From assembly GCA_963736175.1 (NCBI GenBank), contig CAVTNU010000007.1, positions 1 to 64,000 on the forward strand: DNA of 64,000 bases. The letters run 5' to 3'. The translations under genes were made by a program, and so were the position numbers. Position 1 is the stretch's first letter, and each line of letters starts with the position of its first letter. The notes beneath the pieces are model-generated. The model was not told the DNA's origin, did not search any database, and was given only the letters and a program-made list of their open reading frames with translations. The DNA is from Rhodoblastus sp963736175 (GTDB taxonomy: Bacteria; Pseudomonadota; Alphaproteobacteria; Rhizobiales; Beijerinckiaceae). This document shows, piece by piece, positions 47,742 through 60,497 of the stretch.

Positions 47742-49136
47742 GTGCGTTTGGGCTTACAGAAAGTTCAAAACTTGACGAAATTTTCCGATCTCGGCCTGCC
47801 CGAGACCATTTTGCGCGCGCTTGCCCGTGAAGGCTACGAAACCCCCACGCCGATTCAGGCCCAGGCCATTCCGCCGCTGCTGCAAGGCGCCGATCTGCTC
47901 GGCATCGCACAGACCGGCACCGGCAAGACCTGCGCGTTCGCCACGCCGATCATCTCGCGCCTTCTGGCCTTTCCGCAGGCGCCGCGTCCCAAGCACACGC
48001 GCGTTCTGGTGCTGGCGCCGACGCGCGAACTCGCCGCGCAGATCGGCGAGAGCTTCAAAACTTACGCGCGTTTCGCTAATCTGCGCGTGGCGGTGATTTT
48101 CGGCGGCGTCGGCTTCGGTCCGCAGTTGAAGGCGCTGCACGGCGGCCTCGACATTCTGGTCGCCACCCCGGGGCGCCTCATCGACCACATGACGTCAGGC
48201 GATCTGCGTCTCGACGCCACGACGACAGTAGTGCTCGACGAAGCCGATCACATGCTCGACCTCGGCTTTCTGGTGCCGATCCGCAAGATCTTCCAGCGTT
48301 TGCCCAAGACGCGCCAGACGCTGTTCTTCTCGGCCACCATGCCGGCCGAAATCGCCACGCTCGCAGGCGAAATGCTGCACAATCCGGTGAAAGTGTCGGT
48401 GGCGCCGGCGGCGACCGCCGCCCAGCGCGTCGTGCAGGAGATCATTCATATTGAGGCCGCCGGCAAGCGCGCGGTTCTCGTCGAATTGCTCAAGCGCCCG
48501 GATTTCTCGCGCTCCATCGTCTTCACCAGAACCAAACGCGGCGCCGATCGCGTCGCCGAGGCGCTGGAGGACGCGGGCCTTTCGGCCGCCGCCATCCACG
48601 GCAACAAGAGTCAGAATCAGCGCCAACGCGCGCTCGACGGCTTCAAGGCCGGCAAGGTCGCGGTGCTCGTCGCCACCGATATCGCCGCGCGCGGCATCGA
48701 TGTCGACAACATCAGCCATGTCGTCAATTTCGAGTTGCCGGAAGTGCCGGAAGCTTACGTCCATCGCATCGGCCGCACCGCGCGCGCCGGCGCTGAAGGC
48801 GTCGCCATCTCGCTGTGCGACAATTCCGAGCGGGCCTATCTGCGCGCGATCGAGAAGTTGACGCGCCAGTCGATCCCGGCGACCGACCGCAGGGTCAATC
48901 CGAATGCGCCGGAGACGGCGCCTGTCCAAGCGCGCGGCGGCCACCGGCCCGGTCCGAACAATCGGGCCAATCCGCGTCACGACGACCCGCGCCGCGCCGG
49001 CGCGCCGTCCCGCCAGGGCGTTCACGGCCGCAACGAAGGCGCCCGCAATGAACGGCCGCGCTCCCCTCAGGGTGAGCGTCCGGCAGGCGGCGGCCCGCGC
49101 CGCGAATTCTCGCGCAATCGGCCGCAGCAGGGCTGA
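47742..49136 (+). CDS. DEAD-box ATP-dependent RNA helicase (RhlE-like)
   Basis: A 464-residue RNA-unwinding ATPase. In order it has the Q motif (FSDLGLPETILRALAREGYETPTPIQAQAIP), Walker A AQTGTGKT, PTRELAAQ, TPGRLIDH, VLDEADHMLD (DEAD), FSATMP, and HRIGRTARAG in the second RecA domain. A basic Arg/Gly/Pro/Asn-rich tail of about 75 residues follows, as in RhlE-type enzymes. The frame opens with GTG at 47742; the conserved part starts at the TTG codon 47772, which could be the real start. Likely roles are ribosome assembly or mRNA decay at low temperature. Confidence 0.92.
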   Translation: MRLGLQKVQNLTKFSDLGLPETILRALAREGYETPTPIQAQAIPPLLQGADLLGIAQTGTGKTCAFATPIISRLLAFPQAPRPKHTRVLVLAPTRELAAQIGESFKTYARFANLRVAVIFGGVGFGPQLKALHGGLDILVATPGRLIDHMTSGDLRLDATTTVVLDEADHMLDLGFLVPIRKIFQRLPKTRQTLFFSATMPAEIATLAGEMLHNPVKVSVAPAATAAQRVVQEIIHIEAAGKRAVLVELLKRPDFSRSIVFTRTKRGADRVAEALEDAGLSAAAIHGNKSQNQRQRALDGFKAGKVAVLVATDIAARGIDVDNISHVVNFELPEVPEAYVHRIGRTARAGAEGVAISLCDNSERAYLRAIEKLTRQSIPATDRRVNPNAPETAPVQARGGHRPGPNNRANPRHDDPRRAGAPSRQGVHGRNEGARNERPRSPQGERPAGGGPRREFSRNRPQQG

Positions 49137-49159
49137 AACGCACGAAGCGTAAAATCCGA

Positions 49160-49184
49160 CGCCGGGCCAAAAGCCCGGCGTTTT
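49160..49184 (+). terminator. Rho-independent terminator after the helicase gene
   Basis: The perfect 8-bp stem CGCCGGGC / GCCCGGCG with loop CAAAA is followed by TTTT. It lies between the helicase gene and the convergent apt gene and may act on both. Confidence 0.85.
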
Positions 49185-49198
49185 CGTTCAAACATGCT

Positions 49199-49738
49199 CT
49201 AATGGCCCTCATACGCCAGCAATGCGCGCACCGGCACGCCGAGACTGCGGATTTTGTCGGCGCCGCCCAGTTCCGGCAGGTCGATGACGAAACAGGCGGC
49301 GACGATTTCCGCGCCGATCCGGGTCAGCAATTTCACGGCGCCTTCGGCGGTGCCGCCGGTGGCGATCAGATCGTCGACCAGCAACACGCGCTCGCCGGGC
49401 TTGATCGCGTCTTCGTGCATCTCCATCTCGTCGACGCCGTATTCGAGGCTGTAGGCGATGGATACGGTGGTGTGCGGCAATTTGCCCTTTTTGCGGATTG
49501 GCACGAAGCCGGCGGACAATTGATGCGCCACCGCGCCGCCGAGAATGAAGCCGCGCGCCTCCATGCCGGCGATCTTGTCGATCTTCGTCCCGGCGTAGGG
49601 ATGCACCAGTTCGTCGATGGACCGCCGGAATGTCCGCGCATCGCCCAGCAAAGTGGTGATGTCACGGAACATGACGCCCGCCTTGGGGTAATTGGGGATG
49701 GTGCGGATGGCTTGTTTCAGTTCGCTTTCGAGACTCAT
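49199..49738 (-). CDS. apt: Adenine phosphoribosyltransferase
   Basis: Salvages adenine to AMP with PRPP. The 179-residue protein begins MSLESELKQAIRTIPNYPKAGVMFRDITTLL, the usual APRT N-terminus. It contains GMEARGFILGGAVA, FVPIRKKGKLP and the PRPP loop VLLVDDLIATGGTAEGAV. An upstream extension of the frame to 49945 is not APRT-like. Single gene, convergent with the helicase gene. Confidence 0.95.
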   Translation of the reverse strand: MSLESELKQAIRTIPNYPKAGVMFRDITTLLGDARTFRRSIDELVHPYAGTKIDKIAGMEARGFILGGAVAHQLSAGFVPIRKKGKLPHTTVSIAYSLEYGVDEMEMHEDAIKPGERVLLVDDLIATGGTAEGAVKLLTRIGAEIVAACFVIDLPELGGADKIRSLGVPVRALLAYEGH

Positions 49739-50017
49739 GACCTGTCCTGTCCGCACGGCGTTTGCGCCAAGCTGAGGCCTGCCTTTTGGCAAGCTGTTGA
49801 AAGACGCCGCCCGGCGCTCTCGTCCTTCGATTCTCCATGGCGGCTTGCTCAGAACGAGGGCCGCCGCGCCGATTACGCTCAACTTCTCATGCCGAGCAGC
49901 GATGCGAAGCGTCTCGTCCCGAACCAACGGGATCAGCGCCGCCATTGTTCAGCAGCCGTCCAAAAAATCAACCGCACGGACGAAGATTGACGCGCTTTGC
50001 CGACGCGCCTAACACGG
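49739..50017. other. Intergenic region between apt and the riboswitch
   Basis: About 280 bases with no gene recognised; promoters for apt (leftward) and for the bluB transcript (rightward) should lie here. Confidence 0.35.
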
Positions 50018-50190
50018 CGGGTCTGACGGTCCCTCGCCAACGGGGATCGACAGGGAGTGCGGTCGCGTCAGCCGATCCGAAACCGTAGCTGTCCTTGCGC
50101 CTGTGAATAGGCAGCCGGACGCTATCAAGCCTTTGATCCGCTATGGATCGGGAAGGGCGCGCGGCGCAGAGGCTATCGGGCGGTGTGTTC
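50018..50190 (+). promoter_or_regulatory. Probable cobalamin (B12) riboswitch upstream of bluB
   Basis: The segment contains, in the right order, elements of the cobalamin aptamer: GGTCCC...GGGGAT, ACAGGGAGTGCGGT (consensus GGGAANNNGGTG), then CCGTAGCTGTCCTTGCGCCTGTGA (a variant of GCTGCCCCCGCAACTGTGA, the B12 box core), and a later stem ending TCGGGAAGG. Several bases deviate from consensus. Its place before bluB, a B12-synthesis gene, supports the call. High B12 would be expected to reduce bluB expression. Confidence 0.7.
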
Positions 50191-50210
50191 CATTTTGTTG
50201 CGGAGTTCGC

Positions 50211-50855
50211 ATGAGCGAGGCAAAGCCAATTTTCAGCGCCGAATTTCGTCAGCAATTGGCGCAGTTGATCGCCTGGAGGCGCGATGTGCGCCGGTTCCGA
50301 CCCGATCCGGTGCCAGAGGCGTTGATCGACGAATTGCTCGATCTGGCGCAATTGTCGCCCTCGGTCGGCAATAGTCAGCCCTGGCGGTTCATTCGCGTGC
50401 AAAGCGCGCCGATGCGCGCCGCCATTCGCGCCAATTTTCTGAAATGCAACGAAGAGGCTTTGGCGGTCCATACCGGCGCGAAAGCGGAGATTTACGCGCG
50501 ATTGAAACTGGAAGGGATCGACGTTGCGCCGGTGCAATTCGCCGTCTTTTGCGATAGCGCGACGGCGCAGGGCCACGGGCTCGGCTCGCGGACGATGCCG
50601 GAAGTGCTGGATTATTCGGTCGCTGGGATGATCTCCTGTCTGTGGCTGGCGGCGCGCGCGGCAGAGCTCGGGCTTGGCTGGGTGTCCATTCTCGATCCGC
50701 GCGAGGTCGTCCAAACGCTCGGCGTTCCAGCAAGCTACAAGCTGATCGCCTATCTCTGCCTTGGCTGGCCGCAGGAGGAACATAACGTGCCCGAATTGGT
50801 GCGCGTCGGCTGGCAGGATCGAACAAATCTTGGGCGTCAAACGCCCTGCGTTTGA
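50211..50855 (+). CDS. bluB: 5,6-dimethylbenzimidazole synthase
   Basis: Converts reduced FMN with oxygen to 5,6-dimethylbenzimidazole, the lower ligand of vitamin B12. The 214-residue flavin-destructase fold shows IAWRRDVRRFRPDPVP (FMN phosphate-binding arginines), AQLSPSVGNSQPWRFI, FAVFCDSATAQGHGLGSRTMPEVLDYSVAGMISCLWLAARAAELGLGWVSIL and LCLGWPQEEH, all BluB hallmarks. The ATG at 50211 follows GGAG. It stands alone, downstream of a probable B12 riboswitch, so the cell makes its own lower ligand. Confidence 0.93.
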   Translation: MSEAKPIFSAEFRQQLAQLIAWRRDVRRFRPDPVPEALIDELLDLAQLSPSVGNSQPWRFIRVQSAPMRAAIRANFLKCNEEALAVHTGAKAEIYARLKLEGIDVAPVQFAVFCDSATAQGHGLGSRTMPEVLDYSVAGMISCLWLAARAAELGLGWVSILDPREVVQTLGVPASYKLIAYLCLGWPQEEHNVPELVRVGWQDRTNLGRQTPCV

Positions 50856-50902
50856 CGCTGCTGCGGTCCAGCCCTCCTGGTTTCACGGTTTCGAGTCGGC
50901 GT

Positions 50903-51742
50903 TCAATGGCCGAAGGAATCGGCGTCGAACATTTGCGGATCCGGCCGATCGAGCGCGTCGAGCGCAGCCATTTCAGGCGCCGACAAGGAAAAGCTGAACA
51001 CGTCGAGGTTTTCGGCCAGACGCTTCGGATCGCTCGATTTCGGCGCCGGAACAAAGCCGCGCTGCACGTGCCAGCGCAGAACAATTTGCGCCGGCGTGCG
51101 GGCGTGGTGTTTGGCTATGGCGTTGATGGCGGGATCGGCAAGCAATTGGCCGGCGCGGCCGATCGGACTCCAGCTTTCGGTGACGACGCCTTTGGCCTGA
51201 TGGATGGCGACGAGATCGTCGCGACGATGATAGGGATCGAGCTGAATTTGGTTGACGTGCGGAATCAGGCCGGCGTCGAACAGTTTCTGCAAATGCGCGG
51301 GTTTGAAGTTCGAAACGCCGATCGCGCGAACCACGCCGGCGGCCAGAAGGCGTGTCATTCCCTGAAAGGCTTCGAGGTAGCGATCCTGATCCGGATTGGG
51401 CCAGTGGATTAGCAAAAGATCGATATAGTCCAGCGACAGCCGTTGCAGGCTCGCCTCGCAAGCGGCGCGCGCGCCGTCCTGACTATGCCATTTGCGATTG
51501 AATTTCGTCGTGACGAACACATCCGACCGCGCCACGCCGGATTGGCGCAGGCCTTCGCCGACGCCGCGTTCGTTGCCGTAGTTTTCGGCCGTGTCGATCA
51601 GCCGGTAGCCGATCTTGAGCGCGTGCGTCACGGCGATCGCCGCTTGCGCGTCGTTCATCGGCCATGTGCCCAGCCCCAATTGCGGCATCTTGACGCCATT
51701 GGCCAAAGTAAGGGCGGGCGCGGGATTGAGGGCTTCGATCAT
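50903..51742 (-). CDS. Aldo/keto reductase
   Basis: A 279-residue NADPH-dependent oxidoreductase of the AKR5-like group (2,5-diketo-gluconate reductase type). The catalytic tetrad is visible: Asp and Tyr in RLIDTAENYGNERGVGE, Lys in VFVTTKFNRKW, and His in DLLLIHWPNP. IGVSNFKPAHLQKLF and VPAPKSSDPKRLAENLDVFSFSL bind the cofactor. Substrate cannot be told from sequence. The start at 51742 matches the family; an upstream extension does not. Convergent with bluB. Confidence 0.88.
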   Translation of the reverse strand: MIEALNPAPALTLANGVKMPQLGLGTWPMNDAQAAIAVTHALKIGYRLIDTAENYGNERGVGEGLRQSGVARSDVFVTTKFNRKWHSQDGARAACEASLQRLSLDYIDLLLIHWPNPDQDRYLEAFQGMTRLLAAGVVRAIGVSNFKPAHLQKLFDAGLIPHVNQIQLDPYHRRDDLVAIHQAKGVVTESWSPIGRAGQLLADPAINAIAKHHARTPAQIVLRWHVQRGFVPAPKSSDPKRLAENLDVFSFSLSAPEMAALDALDRPDPQMFDADSFGH

Positions 51743-51864
51743 GTTTGGCCTTGGTGTTTTGCGAGGACGAAACGGCGCGTCTCGATGCGTCGGATAAAGG
51801 ATAGCGCTCTGTTTCGCGACCAATCAACCTTTTGCAAAGTCGATCGGCGCGTCGAAAATTCGCG

Positions 51865-53913
51865 CTAGTTGCCGGCGACCTGGGTCGCGTAAGGCGCTTT
51901 CGCCATCAAGGCGTCGATTCGTTCGCGTTCGCGCTTGAACTCGGTCAGCAGGCGTCCGTCGAATTCGCGTGTGCGCGCCAGTTTGACACGCAACGGGTCG
52001 ACATAGTGGCCGTTGACGATAACTTCGTAGTGCAGATGCGGCCCTGTCGCCAGACCGCTGGCGCCGAGATAGCCGACGACCTGTCCTTGGCGCACGTGGA
52101 CGCCTTCCTTGACGCTGCGCCCGAAGCCGGACATGTGGTTGTAGGTGGTCACATAGCCGTTGGCGTGTTGGATTTCGACGCGGCGGCCATAGCCCGACGT
52201 CCAGCCGGCCTTGATGATGACGCCGGCGCCGGCGGCGAAGATCGGCGTTCCGATCGGCGCGGCCCAGTCGACGCCGTTATGCGGGCGCGAATAATGCAGG
52301 ATCGGATGGAAGCGCATGCCGAAACCCGAGCGCAATTCACCTGCGGCGATCGGCTTTCTGATCAGAAACTTGCGGGATGAGCGGCCGTTTTCGTCGTAAT
52401 AGTCGACGAGTTGGTCGTCGTTGGTCTTGAAGCGATAATATTTATGCGTCTCGCCGCGCGTGGTGATCGCCGCGTAGAGCAAGTCGCCTTTGGAGGCGTC
52501 GGCGTCCTCGCCCTCGTCGTAAAAGGCTTCGATCGAATCGCCCGCCGCGACGGACCGCTGGAAGTCGACGTCATTGCCGAACGTGCGCACCAGCTGATCG
52601 ATGATGGGCTTTGGAATATCCTGTTTCAGCGCCGTCTCGTAGAGCGAATTGTAAAGGCGCATGCCGCCTTCATCGCTCGCGTCGTCGCCGGAATCGGCGT
52701 CTGGATTGGTCTGCGGCTTTTTCGGCGCCGCCACCTGTGGCGGCGCCTTGTCGATCAGCAGATAACGGCCCGAATCGGCCAGCGCCGCCGTCGCCATCAG
52801 GGATTCGTCGGCATAGACGGATACGCGCGCCAGTTGCGGCTTCTGATCCGGGCTGTCGGCTTCGATAAAGGACAGTTTGATCTTGCGCCCCTCGGCGACG
52901 GGACTGCCGCCGCGAGAGCCGAGCGCCGCGCTCACCGAGGCGATATCGGCTTCGTCCACGCCATTGGCGCGCAAAACGTCCGCTATGTCTTCGCCGCGTT
53001 TGGCGATCACCAGTCTTTCCAGGGATACGGCCGCCTTGCCGCTGCTTTGCAACGGAGGAGCGGATTTTGGCGCGAGCGTGACGTTTTCCGGCACCATGCG
53101 CACTTCGATCGAGGAGAAGGGGGAATTGATCGACGACACGCCCGGCGTGGCGTAGGCGAGGGGGCCGTCGATCGGATCGAGCGCGGCGCGGCTGGTTCGC
53201 ATTAGCAAGAGCTGCGGAGGGAGGGGCACAGGCGGTTTGGCGCCCGCCGCCAAAGCGTTTTTGATGTGCTCGGCGACTTGGGCGCGCACTTCCTCGATGG
53301 ACAGCTGGGCGATGTTGGGGTTGAGCTCTTCCTTGGCGAGGTCGCGCGTGACGAAGGCGACTTCCGCGACGTCCTGTTCCGGCCCTGGATCGGGGGCCTC
53401 GGCGGCGTTGCGCGAATCCGCCAGAAGTTTGAGCGGATTGAACTCTGGCACTTCATCGCTGAATTCGGTCTCGGCCAGCGCCAACGTCGTTGAAACTCTG
53501 GTGAAGGCGCGCGTGCGAACCACTTCATGGTCGCCAATCTTGAGCGTCGTCGGCGTTTTGAACGTCTGTTTGGCGGCGATGATATTGATGGATTTCACCA
53601 ACCGGTCGCCTTTGCGCGGATTGACAGGCGCGTCTTCGGGATTGTCCTTGCGGCTGATCAGAGCCCGTTCGGGCGCCTCGGCGAAGTTGGACTGCCGGCC
53701 GAAGGCGGCGTAAATCGACGCGCCGATCAGCAGGGCGCCAGTCAACCCGGTCAACGCCGTTCCGGTCAGCCAGCGCAGCGAAATGCGCCGATGTTCATCG
53801 GGCGTGTGCTGACCGCCCTGCGCTTCGATCGCAGGCTCGATCCCCAGATCGACGGCAAGGACCGACCGCGCCGCGAGAGCGCTTTTTCCGGGGATCAGCC
53901 TTTGCGGACGCAC
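51865..53913 (-). CDS. M23-family cell-wall endopeptidase (MepM/LytM type)
   Basis: A 682-residue membrane-anchored protein. A cytoplasmic N-terminus of about 46 residues precedes one membrane helix (LTGTALTGLTGALLIGASIYAAF). A long periplasmic region follows, including a LysM/OapA-like segment (LVIAKRGEDIADVLRANGVDEADI). The C-terminal LytM domain has the zinc ligands in HYSRPHNGVDWAAP (His, Asp) and TGPHLHYEVIVNG (HxH), so it is probably active. Such enzymes cut peptide cross-links to let the wall expand. The start is GTG with GAAGAG upstream. A C-terminal helix rich in Arg/Glu follows the catalytic domain. Confidence 0.88.
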   Translation of the reverse strand: MRPQRLIPGKSALAARSVLAVDLGIEPAIEAQGGQHTPDEHRRISLRWLTGTALTGLTGALLIGASIYAAFGRQSNFAEAPERALISRKDNPEDAPVNPRKGDRLVKSINIIAAKQTFKTPTTLKIGDHEVVRTRAFTRVSTTLALAETEFSDEVPEFNPLKLLADSRNAAEAPDPGPEQDVAEVAFVTRDLAKEELNPNIAQLSIEEVRAQVAEHIKNALAAGAKPPVPLPPQLLLMRTSRAALDPIDGPLAYATPGVSSINSPFSSIEVRMVPENVTLAPKSAPPLQSSGKAAVSLERLVIAKRGEDIADVLRANGVDEADIASVSAALGSRGGSPVAEGRKIKLSFIEADSPDQKPQLARVSVYADESLMATAALADSGRYLLIDKAPPQVAAPKKPQTNPDADSGDDASDEGGMRLYNSLYETALKQDIPKPIIDQLVRTFGNDVDFQRSVAAGDSIEAFYDEGEDADASKGDLLYAAITTRGETHKYYRFKTNDDQLVDYYDENGRSSRKFLIRKPIAAGELRSGFGMRFHPILHYSRPHNGVDWAAPIGTPIFAAGAGVIIKAGWTSGYGRRVEIQHANGYVTTYNHMSGFGRSVKEGVHVRQGQVVGYLGASGLATGPHLHYEVIVNGHYVDPLRVKLARTREFDGRLLTEFKRERERIDALMAKAPYATQVAGN

Positions 53914-54627
53914 GTGCGTTTCGCTCTTCGGCAGCCAGGATCAATCGGCAAGTCTTGCGCCATAACTTGTAAGTCCGCTCCTGTTCCGCCAAACCCGAGT
54001 CGCATCTCGCTTCAAGATTGCACGAAGCCTGTCGAACATGGCTCAAATGCGGCGCGAGCGTCGCAAGCCGCGTCCCGCGATGCGGCGCAACCATCGCTAC
54101 CGCGTGCGCAATGCGCGCGCAAGCGCGTTGGGGCGCCTTCCCCCGCGCCGCGCGGACCAATTCGCGGGTTTGAAAAAAAATCTGTCATTTTTCCCGAATT
54201 GGCTTGACTAATATTCTTATGAGGACCTATAAGGCGGCCATCGACGGCGTCGCCGTGCATGAACGGCGGGCGCTGACGCGTCTTCATTTGAGCCTTATCT
54301 GGTTCTACTGGCTTTTAGCCAGGGTGGAGTTTTGTTTGCGTTTTGCGGTCTGGCGGGTGTAAGCTTGTCGGTTCTGGTCGATATGCTGTTTGACAATTGA
54401 ATCGGAAGAAAGAGAAACGTGGACGGCGGAAGTCCTTGCGGTTTCTGGCGCTTAATTGCGTTAGGGACGTATAGAGACAAGCCGACGGTCACGTATTTTC
54501 AAGAACACCGAGGTTTTTGATCCGCGAGGATTGAAGGACCGGTGTGCTTGGAACTCGTCGCAACCGGGACCTTTCGGGGTTCTGGATTGTTTTATGACAG
54601 TGACTAGTCGGGACGAAATCTCAATAC
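53914..54627 (+). other. Upstream and leader region of the rRNA operon
   Basis: Some 710 bases. The first 290 hold nothing recognised; the rRNA promoter lies at 54204-54233, and the remainder is the transcribed leader of 16S, which should contain the antitermination and RNase III processing sequences. No gene is supported. Confidence 0.6.
54204..54233 (+). promoter_or_regulatory. rRNA operon promoter
   Basis: TTGACT (-35, 54204-54209) and TATAAG (-10, 54228-54233) are separated by 18 bases of AT-rich DNA, preceded by an A/T-rich stretch resembling an UP element. It gives a leader of nearly 390 bases before 16S. Confidence 0.75.
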
Positions 54628-56120
<1,493 letters not shown>

Positions 56121-56308
56121 GTTTCCTCAAACGGGCTTTTCCGTTTATCGAAACTCTTTTGAACAAACGGTCTAGTCAGACCGACCATAGCGGGACACGC
56201 CGCCGTCTTCGTCTCTCTTTCTTCCCTTAAGGACGAGCCCATCTTGTCTTTTGTCGCTTCGCACGGCCGGCCAAGGCCGTGGCCGGCAAAGTCATCAGGC
56301 AGGGTTTC

Positions 56309-56385
56309 GGGCTTGTAGCTCAGTTGGTTAGAGCGCGCGCTTGATAAGCGTGAGGTCGGAGGTTCAAGTCCTCCCAGGCCCACCA
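56309..56385 (+). tRNA. tRNA-Ile (anticodon GAT)
   Basis: A 77-base cloverleaf in the 16S-23S spacer, starting GGGCTTGTAGCTCAG and ending with encoded CCA. The anticodon loop TTGATAA gives GAT. Confidence 0.97.
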
Positions 56386-56455
56386 TTGTTATTGCGCGCG
56401 ATCTTGGCTTTGCTGAGCGCGGCTCCGGGCTGAGGCGAACGCTTTGCCGGAAAAT

Positions 56456-56531
56456 GGGGCCATAGCTCAGTTGGGAGAGCGCGTGCTTTGCAAGCATGAG
56501 GTCGTCGGTTCGATCCCGTCTGGCTCCACCA
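56456..56531 (+). tRNA. tRNA-Ala (anticodon TGC)
   Basis: A 76-base cloverleaf in the 16S-23S spacer. The acceptor and T arms are the same as those of the tRNA-Ala(GGC) at 6.2 kb; the anticodon loop CTTTGCAAG gives TGC. Confidence 0.97.
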
Positions 56532-56586
56532 GACGGTTGATCGCAGACGGTTGATCGCAGACGGTTGATCGCAGACGGTTGAACGC
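56531..56586 (+). repeat. Four 14-bp tandem repeats directly after tRNA-Ala
   Basis: AGACGGTTGATCGC occurs three times in a row, and a fourth time with one change (GAAC for GATC). The first copy starts on the last base of the tRNA CCA. The array lies in the 16S-23S spacer and may vary between rRNA copies. Confidence 0.92.
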
Positions 56587-56877
56587 CGGACCCTTTGGCT
56601 TTTCGTCCTTAAAGAACAGGTTTCGCTGTCGAGCTTTTACGGCTTGCGGCGGGTTATCGAACATCGTGAAGAGGAAACGCATCCGATCATTTTTGATCCC
56701 GCGAGGGGTTGGGAGTGAGCGAGATCCAGAACATGTGAGCGCGGCTTGACCGCGGCGCTCTCGGGTGCGTTCGAAGCAATAATGGTCTTTTCTATTCGAC
56801 AGCCCTGTTGGCGACAACAGCCTGTGACCTTCTCTGCCGAGGGAGGGCGCGCGGTGGGCGTCGATAATGAGAGCAAT
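56587..56877 (+). other. Spacer between tRNA-Ala and 23S
   Basis: About 290 bases of transcribed spacer. No gene is supported; it should contain the left half of the 23S processing stem. Confidence 0.6.
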
Positions 56878-59738
<2,861 letters not shown>

Positions 59739-59824
59739 CTCTCATTAATCGACGCCCATCCCGGCGCTTCGGCCAAAAGCCGAAGCCCAGGAGGGCCGAG
59801 AGAAACGACCCTGTTGCTTCGAAA

Positions 59825-59856
59825 ATCCAAACGATCCGGACCTCGATCGTTTGGAT
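59825..59856 (+). other. Strong hairpin in the 23S-5S spacer
   Basis: A perfect 12-bp stem, ATCCAAACGATC / GATCGTTTGGAT with an 8-base loop, lies between 23S and 5S. No T run follows, so a processing site is more likely than a terminator. Confidence 0.7.
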
Positions 59857-59873
59857 GTCCGTTTGTCTTTCGC

Positions 59874-59994
59874 CGGCCTGGTGGCTCTTGCGAAGCGGCC
59901 AGACCCGATCCCATCCCGAACTCGGCCGTCAAACGCTTCAGCGCCAATGGTACTATGTCTCAAGACCTGGGAGAGTAGGTCGCCGCCAGGCCTG
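59874..59994 (+). rRNA. rrf: 5S ribosomal RNA
   Basis: About 120 bases, with terminal stem GGCCTGGTGGC / GCCGCCAGGCC and internal CCCGATCCCATCCCGAACTCGG, typical of 5S RNA. Flanking GTTTGTCTTT (59861) and AAAGACAAAC (59997) can pair to form the processing stalk. Ends are estimated to within a few bases. Confidence 0.95.
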
Positions 59995-60029
59995 CCAAAG
60001 ACAAACGCTTTCCTCATCCCGAAAACAAA

Positions 60030-60070
60030 CTAAAAAAGGCGGCCCAAAACGGCCGCCCTTTCGCTTTTCC
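60030..60070 (+). terminator. Possible terminator between 5S and tRNA-fMet
   Basis: AAGGCGGCC / GGCCGCC with loop CAAAAC is followed by CTTTCGCTTTT. One base is unpaired and the T tract is broken, so it may be a weak or partial terminator, with read-through to tRNA-fMet. Confidence 0.5.
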
Positions 60071-60189
60071 AAATCACGCCGCGCCAAACCAAAGCCCGAC
60101 GAAATCTGAAAAAGCCCGAAATCCCCGCGCCCGCGCCATCGCGCGAGGGACGCGAAACGGCAAAATAAACGCCGCAAAAAAAACCTTAA

Positions 60190-60266
<77 letters not shown>

Positions 60267-60270
60267 AATC

Positions 60271-60304
60271 AAAACCCCGCTGCTCGAAAGAGACGCGGGG
60301 TTTT
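60271..60304 (+). terminator. Rho-independent terminator of the rRNA operon
   Basis: AAAACCCCGC and GCGGGGTTTT form a 10-bp stem around a 14-base loop, four bases after tRNA-fMet; the T-rich arm serves as the tail. Confidence 0.85.
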
Positions 60305-60497
60305 CGCGTTTCGGGCAGCGGCAAGGCCCGCTCGGCGCCAAGCCCAGACATTGGCGCAATACGCCGGCTGAGTCGCTCCGACTGCAGGGCGAAACCGCGC
60401 ATTCCCGCGCGTCGCGCGCATGACGAAAATTTTCCCGCGATGGAGCGCGCTCCGCGAAACCTGGCGCAACAACCTGGATATGCGCCGTTGAGGCGCT

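Noticed and set aside
56531..56586. Short tandem repeats considered as a CRISPR remnant
   Set aside because: The 14-bp units are contiguous with no spacers and there are no cas genes nearby.
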